DNA of 64,000 nt from Micromonospora inositola (lineage in GTDB: Bacteria; Actinomycetota; Actinomycetes; Mycobacteriales; Micromonosporaceae). The stretch covers positions 6,040,001 through 6,104,000 of the forward strand of contig NZ_LT607754.1 of assembly GCF_900090285.1 (NCBI RefSeq), given 5' to 3'. The notes under the pieces are model-generated. The model had not been told where the DNA came from. It worked only from the letters and a program-made list of their open reading frames with translations, and made no database searches. Of the stretch, positions 60,004 through 64,000 are shown in pieces. The stretch's first letter is position 1. Each line of letters opens with the position of its first letter. The translations under genes and the position numbers were made by a program.

Positions 60004-60981
60004 ATGGCAGCGACGACGGAGCCGGCGGTCAGCGGCCGGCAGCGGGCCCGGTTCCCCCGCCGGATGCGGCAGCTGAGCCGGGCCACCTGGCGCGGGGTGG
60101 TGGTCCGCAGCGCGAAGAACTTCGTCAAGGACAACTGCGCGGACTGGGCGGCGGCGCTCACCTACTACGGCGTGCTGGCGCTGTTCCCCTCCACCATCGT
60201 CGTGGTCGCCCTGGTCGGGCTGGTCTCGGACGGGGAAAAGACCGTCGACACCGTCATCGGCCTGGCCCGCGACCTGGGCGCCGGTTCGGTGGTCGGCAAC
60301 GACAGCTTCGTCAAGGTGGTACGCGGCGTGGTCGAGCAGCAGGGTTCGGCGAAGGTGCTGCTCAGCTTCGGTCTGCTAGGCGCGCTCTGGTCGGCCTCGG
60401 GCTTCATCGGCGCGTTCACCCGGGCCTCCAACGCCGTCTACGGCGTCGAGGAGGGCCGCCCGTTCTACCGGCTGCGTCCGTTGCAGATCGGCCTGGCCGG
60501 GGTGTCGCTGGTCCTGCTGGCGATCGTCGCCACCGGGCTGATCGTCAGCGGACCGGTCACCGACGCGGTGGGCGACCGGCTGCACGCCGGCGGGCTGGCC
60601 CGGACGGTGTGGAGCGTCACCAAGTGGCCGGTGCTGGCCCTGGTGATGATGACCCTGCTCTCCCTGATGTTCTGGATCGCGCCGAACGTCCGGCAGCCCC
60701 GGTTCCGCTGGCTCACCCCGGGCGGGGCGCTCGCCCTGCTCGCCTGGGTGCTCGCCTCGTTCGGTTTCGGCCTCTACGTCGCCAACTTCGGCTCGTACGA
60801 CGTGACCTACGGCAGCCTCGGCGCCGTCATCGCCTTCCTGGTCTGGCTGTACCTGTCCAACTGCGCCCTGCTGCTCGGCGTACAGGTCAACGCGGAGCTG
60901 CAGCGTGGCCGGGTGTTGCAGGCGGGCGGCGGGGATCCGGGCGAGCCGGTGCTGCCGCCCCGGGCGCCCGCCGATTCGTGA
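60004..60981 (+). CDS. YihY/BrkB-family inner membrane protein
   Basis: 325 residues with six membrane helices. DNCADWAAALTYYGVLALFP and SFGLLGALWSASGFIGAFTR with ASNAVYGVEEGRPFYRLRP are YihY signatures; GSLGAVIAFLVWLYLSNCAL then LLGVQVNAELQR ends the conserved part. The family, once named ribonuclease BN in error, has no established function. ATG 60004 is preceded by GGGAGC. Confidence 0.92.
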   Translation: MAATTEPAVSGRQRARFPRRMRQLSRATWRGVVVRSAKNFVKDNCADWAAALTYYGVLALFPSTIVVVALVGLVSDGEKTVDTVIGLARDLGAGSVVGNDSFVKVVRGVVEQQGSAKVLLSFGLLGALWSASGFIGAFTRASNAVYGVEEGRPFYRLRPLQIGLAGVSLVLLAIVATGLIVSGPVTDAVGDRLHAGGLARTVWSVTKWPVLALVMMTLLSLMFWIAPNVRQPRFRWLTPGGALALLAWVLASFGFGLYVANFGSYDVTYGSLGAVIAFLVWLYLSNCALLLGVQVNAELQRGRVLQAGGGDPGEPVLPPRAPADS

Positions 60982-61046
60982 CCGAATGACCGGCTCCCCC
61001 GGCGGACCCCGGTTTACCGTCGGCCCCCTCGGGCATGTCAGGAGGC

Positions 61047-61463
61047 ATGGAACGTGGCAACAGCAAGCACTCGCCGAGGGTCGACGACAACATGGTTCAG
61101 GAGGTCGCCGGGCTCGTCCAGGGGCCGGGGGCCGGTGGCTCGCGCGTCGAGGAGTCCCGTCAGCCGGAGCCGGCGGGCGAGGACCAGCCGGAGCCGAAGA
61201 CGGTGACGGCCGGCGCCAGCCGCGGCGGCAACCCGCAGGGGATGAGCATGGACGACGTCGAGGCGCGCAGCCGGCTCGGCAAGTTCATCACCATGACCGC
61301 GCTGCCCGGCGACCGGGCGGCGCTGGTCGCCAACGCCCAGCAGAACCAGGCGCCGGCCGACATCGTCGCCGCGCTGGAGCGGCTCCCCGAGGGCACCCGT
61401 TACCAGACGGTTTCCGAGGTGTGGGCCGCACTCGGGCACAAGAACGAGACGACGCGCTGGTGA
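61047..61463 (+). CDS. DUF2795 protein
   Basis: 138 residues. The N-terminal half is charged and disordered (RQPEPAGEDQPEPKTV). The C-terminal 70 residues (LPGDRAALVANAQQNQAPAD; IVAALERLPEGTRYQTVSEV) match DUF2795. ATG 61047 is close to GGAGG (spacing one base); ATG 61035 is four codons upstream and also possible. Function unknown, and often near SRPBCC and ChaB genes. Confidence 0.8.
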   Translation: MERGNSKHSPRVDDNMVQEVAGLVQGPGAGGSRVEESRQPEPAGEDQPEPKTVTAGASRGGNPQGMSMDDVEARSRLGKFITMTALPGDRAALVANAQQNQAPADIVAALERLPEGTRYQTVSEVWAALGHKNETTRW

Positions 61464-61515
61464 CCGGATCGGCCCACGATCCGGAGCGTCACCGGCGGGC
61501 AGAGGAGGATTCTTC

Positions 61516-61977
61516 ATGAGCGGCGTTACCGAGCACGTGGACGTCTCCGTCCCGATCCGGACCGCCTACGACCAGTGGACCCAGTTCGAGGAGTTCCCCC
61601 ACTTCATGGAGGGCGTCCAGGAGGTGCGGCAGCTCTCCGACACGATGACCCACTGGACGGTGGAGATCGCCGGGGTGAAGCGGGAGTTCGACGCCCAGAT
61701 CACCGAGCAGTTGCCGGACGAGCGGGTCGCCTGGAAGTCCACCGGCGGCACCCAGCAGGCCGGCGTGGTGACCTTCCACCGGCTCGACGAGGGCACCACC
61801 CGGGTCACCCTGCAGATGGACTTCGAGCCGCACGGCGTGGTCGAAAAGGCCGGCGACAAGCTGGGTGTGGTCGACCGCCGGGCCAAGGGCGACCTGGCGC
61901 GGTTCAAGCAGTTCATCGAGCGGCGCGGTCAGGAGACCGGCGCCTGGCGCGGCAAGGTCGACCGGCCGACGCCGTGA
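61516..61977 (+). CDS. SRPBCC-family cyclase/dehydrase-like protein
   Basis: 153 residues. EHVDVSVPIRTAYDQWTQFE and EFPHFMEGVQEVRQLSDTMT with HWTVEIAGVKREFDAQITEQ are standard for this polyketide-cyclase-like family; TRVTLQMDFEPHGVVEKAGD, and the C-terminal helix RFKQFIERRGQETGAWRG follow. It is a stand-alone protein linked to stress genes, not to a PKS. ATG 61516 has GAGGAGG upstream. Confidence 0.9.
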   Translation: MSGVTEHVDVSVPIRTAYDQWTQFEEFPHFMEGVQEVRQLSDTMTHWTVEIAGVKREFDAQITEQLPDERVAWKSTGGTQQAGVVTFHRLDEGTTRVTLQMDFEPHGVVEKAGDKLGVVDRRAKGDLARFKQFIERRGQETGAWRGKVDRPTP

Positions 61978-62006
61978 TCCCCTGATCCCCCGGATCAGAC
62001 AACTCC

Positions 62007-62034
62007 GATGGCCGCCGGTGATCCGGCGGCCATC
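62007..62034 (+). terminator. Terminator after the SRPBCC gene
   Basis: GATGGCCGCCGG (62007-62018) and CCGGCGGCCATC (62023-62034), a perfect 12-bp stem with a 4-nt loop, 30 bp past the stop at 61977. Confidence 0.8.
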
Positions 62035-62115
62035 GCCGCGTCCGCCGCGGCCGTCCGCGATCGCCGCGTCCGCCGCGGCCGTCCGCGACCGCCGTGGACG
62101 CCACGGCCGTTTGCG
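62032..62115. repeat. Three tandem 28-bp repeats
   Basis: Unit ATCGCCGCGTCCGCCGCGGC-CGTCCGCG at 62032-62059 and 62060-62087 (identical), then a degenerate third copy at 62088-62115. It is located between the terminator and the next gene. The unit contains the inverted core CCGCGTCCGCCGCGG, so stacked hairpins are possible. No spacers, so it is not a CRISPR. Confidence 0.85.
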
Positions 62116-62142
62116 ATCACCGCCCCCGGGTACCGCTGGGGA

Positions 62143-62403
62143 ATGACCGACAACGACAGCCATGTGTGGCGCGACGAGGACCGGACCCCGCTGCGCGAAC
62201 TGGACCGGGCGCTCGCCGGGTCGACCATCGACGGGCAGGGCGACGACGTCACCGGCAACGACGCCGGCGAAGAGGCCACCTTCGGGCACGGTCCCGAGGC
62301 GGTGGACCGCGGCGCCGGCCCGGAGGCCGAGCGTCGGGAGATGACCGACACGGAGCGGGCGTACCGCCCCTCGACGACGGGACGGACCGGCCCGGACGTC
62401 TGA
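62143..62403 (+). CDS. Small acidic hypothetical protein
   Basis: 86 residues: MTDNDSHVWRDEDRTPLREL, ALAGSTIDGQGDDVTGNDAG and a disordered tail. It is acidic and of low complexity with no recognisable domain. ATG 62143 is preceded by GGGGA. The frame opens earlier (62008) through the tandem repeats but that part is unlikely to be translated. It belongs to the group of small stress-type genes here. Confidence 0.6.
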   Translation: MTDNDSHVWRDEDRTPLRELDRALAGSTIDGQGDDVTGNDAGEEATFGHGPEAVDRGAGPEAERREMTDTERAYRPSTTGRTGPDV

Positions 62404-62409
62404 GTCCGG

Positions 62410-63654
62410 TCAGGGCCGCCGGGACGCGGCGGCCTGCAGGGCGATCAGGGCCGCCGCGAGCACCACCAGCGCCGGCCCGAGCGTCTGCACCGACGTACGC
62501 CCGACCAGCACCCCGATCCCGGCTGGGACCAGTGCGCCGCCCAGGCCGGCCGCCCCGATCTGCAGGCCGATGGTCCGGTCGGCGTGCGCCCGGCCGACCC
62601 GCTCGGCGGTGGTGAGGGTCAGCAGCGGGAAGACCGGCGCCGCGGCGAAGGCGACCACCAGCAGCCCGGCCACCGCCACGCAGGCCGGCGCGGGGAGGGC
62701 GATCAGCGCCGCCCCGGCGGCCATGCCGAGCAGGCTCCCCCGCAGCACCCGCGCGCTGCCCAGCCGCTCGGCGACCACCCCCTGCACCACCCGGCCGACG
62801 AACAGGCTCCCCCAGTAGCCCGAGACGCAGACCCCGGCGACCGCCGGGGCCAGTCCCCGCCCCTCGGTGAGCAGCAGGAACGCCCAGAGCCCGGCGGCCA
62901 CCTCGATGGCCACGTAGACCGCGAAGGCGAGCGCGCCGAGCCAGACCGCCGGCAGCCGCAGCGTCTCCCCGATCCGCACCGGCCGGCCGATGTCCGCGCC
63001 CGGCGGCACCGCCCGGGCGTCCGGGCCGGGGAGCACCGCCGGGGCGATCGGGTCGGGCGGCAGCGTCGTGCCGACGCCGGCCGTGGTCCGCTCCCGCCAG
63101 GCGCGCACGGTGAGCGCGAACGCCGCGGCCAGGACGAGCTGGGCCGTCGCGACGATGCCGTACCCCCAGCGCCAGGCCAGGCCGGCGCTGAGCGCACCGG
63201 TCATGATCAGCGGGCCGATCGCGACGCCGAGGCCGAAGAACGCGTGCATCCAGTTCATGTGCCGGGGTCCGAAGGCCCCGGCGGCGTACGCGTTGAGCCC
63301 CGAGTCGATCGCTCCGGAGCCCAGCCCGAGCAGCAGCGCGCACCCGGCCATCAGGGCCAGCGCGGGGGTCAGCGCGTACCCGGAGAGGGCCAGGCCGGCC
63401 AGCAGGGTGCTGCCGGCGAGCAGCCAGCCGACGCCGATCCGGGCCAGGGTGAACCCGGCGAGCACGCTGGAGGTGAGGTAGCCGACGGTCCCCGCGGTGA
63501 GCACCACGCCGACCGCCTCGGTCGGTACGCCGAGGTCGGCCCGGATCGACGGCCAACCCACCCCGATCAGGCCGTCGGGCAGGCCGAGGCTGACGAAGGC
63601 GAGGTAGGCCAGCAGGAGCAGGGACGCCCGGGGCGGGGCGGCGGTGTGCGACAC
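62410..63654 (-). CDS. MFS transporter
   Basis: 414 residues with 12 predicted membrane helices. LLAYLAFVSLGLPDGLIGVG and WPSIRADLGVPTEAVGVVLT begin it, the typical fucose/bypass-type MFS start; MNWMHAFFGLGVAIGPLIMT is the conserved TM4/5 region and VSGYWGSLFVGRVVQGVVAE the second-half motif. The substrate may be a sugar or drug; unknown. It converges on the small acidic gene, with stops 7 bp apart. Confidence 0.9.
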   Translation of the reverse strand: MSHTAAPPRASLLLLAYLAFVSLGLPDGLIGVGWPSIRADLGVPTEAVGVVLTAGTVGYLTSSVLAGFTLARIGVGWLLAGSTLLAGLALSGYALTPALALMAGCALLLGLGSGAIDSGLNAYAAGAFGPRHMNWMHAFFGLGVAIGPLIMTGALSAGLAWRWGYGIVATAQLVLAAAFALTVRAWRERTTAGVGTTLPPDPIAPAVLPGPDARAVPPGADIGRPVRIGETLRLPAVWLGALAFAVYVAIEVAAGLWAFLLLTEGRGLAPAVAGVCVSGYWGSLFVGRVVQGVVAERLGSARVLRGSLLGMAAGAALIALPAPACVAVAGLLVVAFAAAPVFPLLTLTTAERVGRAHADRTIGLQIGAAGLGGALVPAGIGVLVGRTSVQTLGPALVVLAAALIALQAAASRRP

Positions 63655-63814
63655 GGTGAGTCATCCTGCCGCCCGGGCGGACCCGTTGAGGGCGACCGCA
63701 AACTCCCCCGAAACGACAAAAAGTGAGGCCCGGACGGCCGAGGAAGCGGACAGGTCAGCCAGAATCGGCCGAACGGGTGACGGCAACCTGGGGGTGCCGC
63801 GTAAGACTTTCGGG

Positions 63815-64000
63815 ATGCAACATGGCTCCGGCATCCTCACCCCACGTCAGCGTCGCCTGGCTTGGCTGGGCTTCCTGCTCGCCGCCGTCCAGGCGCCCGT
63901 CGCCGCGAAACTCGTCTCCGACGACTCCTGGCTGTTCAGCCTCTGCGTCGCGCTGATGGTGGCCACGGTGATCATCGCGGACGACGGCGCCCGGCGCCGG
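63815..64000 (+). CDS. Small membrane protein, start only (runs off window)
   Basis: ATG 63815, still open at the right edge after 62 codons. It has two hydrophobic stretches (WLGFLLAAVQAPVAAKLV and SLCVALMVATVIIA) separated by SDDSWLF. No clear ribosome site; a short A/T-bearing run (GTAAGACTTT) just upstream suggests a leaderless or short-leader transcript. Unknown function. The gap 63655-63814 holds nothing else that I can support. Confidence 0.5.
   Translation, partial: MQHGSGILTPRQRRLAWLGFLLAAVQAPVAAKLVSDDSWLFSLCVALMVATVIIADDGARRR

Noticed and set aside
57933..60989. A 1018-codon plus-strand frame across the aldehyde dehydrogenase and YihY genes
   Set aside because: It is a shifted frame over two well-supported genes and a convergent one, and its product is Arg/Gly-rich low-complexity sequence.
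62032..62115. CRISPR array
   Set aside because: The 28-bp units are contiguous with no spacers, and there are no cas genes in the window.
1..64000. tRNA, rRNA or riboswitch genes
   Set aside because: I looked in the intergenic gaps for cloverleaf arms, GGTTCGA-type T-loops and known riboswitch cores and saw none. A covariance-model search would be decisive.

Overview
The window is about 73% G+C (estimated by eye) and densely packed, with G/C-ending codons, frequent GTG starts, 4-base ATGA/GTGA gene overlaps and very long antisense shadow frames. The gene content points to an actinomycete of the Micromonosporaceae (Micromonospora-like): a PIM/phosphatidylinositol cluster, pdxS-pdxT, F420-dependent enzymes, DUF3618/DUF4235/holin-X genes, MmyB-like regulators and EF-G2. 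I found no tRNA, rRNA, CRISPR array, transposase or phage structural gene, so this is chromosomal core-plus-accessory DNA.

Layout. 0-5.6 kb: the end of a CitB/DcuR-type response regulator, a YVTN beta-propeller lipoprotein and dnaE. The 3' end of dnaE is duplicated 417 bp away as a 74-bp direct repeat, and the repeats bracket a short segment with a 33-codon hydrophobic ORF. 5.8-10.4 kb: ECF sigma factor, small lipoprotein, Ser/Thr kinase, a PadR regulator/HAAS membrane protein pair and a frameshifted GNAT acetyltransferase. 10.4-10.75 kb: a large imperfect palindrome beside a gene remnant. 10.75-16.8 kb (minus strand): pgsA, PIM acyltransferase, pimA, a membrane protein, pdxS, pdxT and yebC. 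17-23.1 kb: EF-G2, an SDR with a divergent MmyB-type regulator, an aldo/keto reductase, a maltokinase-cap protein and a frameshifted small gene. 23.1-25.7 kb: HIT hydrolase and thrS, which in many actinomycetes lie next to pgsA.

25.9-41.8 kb: YcnI-like protein, ADP-ribosylglycohydrolase, a two-component system, adenosine deaminase with a Tam-type methyltransferase, a second aldo/keto reductase, cspA, a three-gene envelope-stress operon (holin-X, DUF3618, DUF4235), an MscS channel, DUF1206, a lipoprotein, a PLP enzyme with a GNAT partner, and a GH3 enzyme. 41.8-45.4 kb: F420-dependent enzyme, TetR remnant, RecQ and a hypothetical gene.

45.6-54.4 kb holds the most distinctive system, a tightly overlapping minus-strand operon. 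It encodes a GmhB-type phosphatase fused to a GT9 glycosyltransferase, two further glycosyltransferases, GmhA, a bifunctional HldE, an SDR, a second GT9 and, at the distal end, a topoisomerase IB. This is a nucleotide-activated heptose pathway in an organism without LPS, and no canonical HldD epimerase is visible. Two parts of the operon have codon choice unlike their surroundings, which suggests mosaic origin.

54.5-64 kb: an SRPBCC gene, an SDR pseudogene with an internal deletion, polyprenol-phosphate mannose synthase (which probably feeds the same mannolipid pathway as pimA), an FAD desaturase-like enzyme, aldehyde dehydrogenase, a group of small stress-type genes (ChaB, YihY, DUF2795, SRPBCC), an MFS transporter and the start of a small membrane protein.

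Broken genes are frequent: a one-base shift in the GNAT gene, a one-base shift in a small gene at 22.9 kb, a TetR remnant, an SDR with an internal deletion, and a remnant beside the palindrome. Some of the one-base shifts could be sequencing errors.
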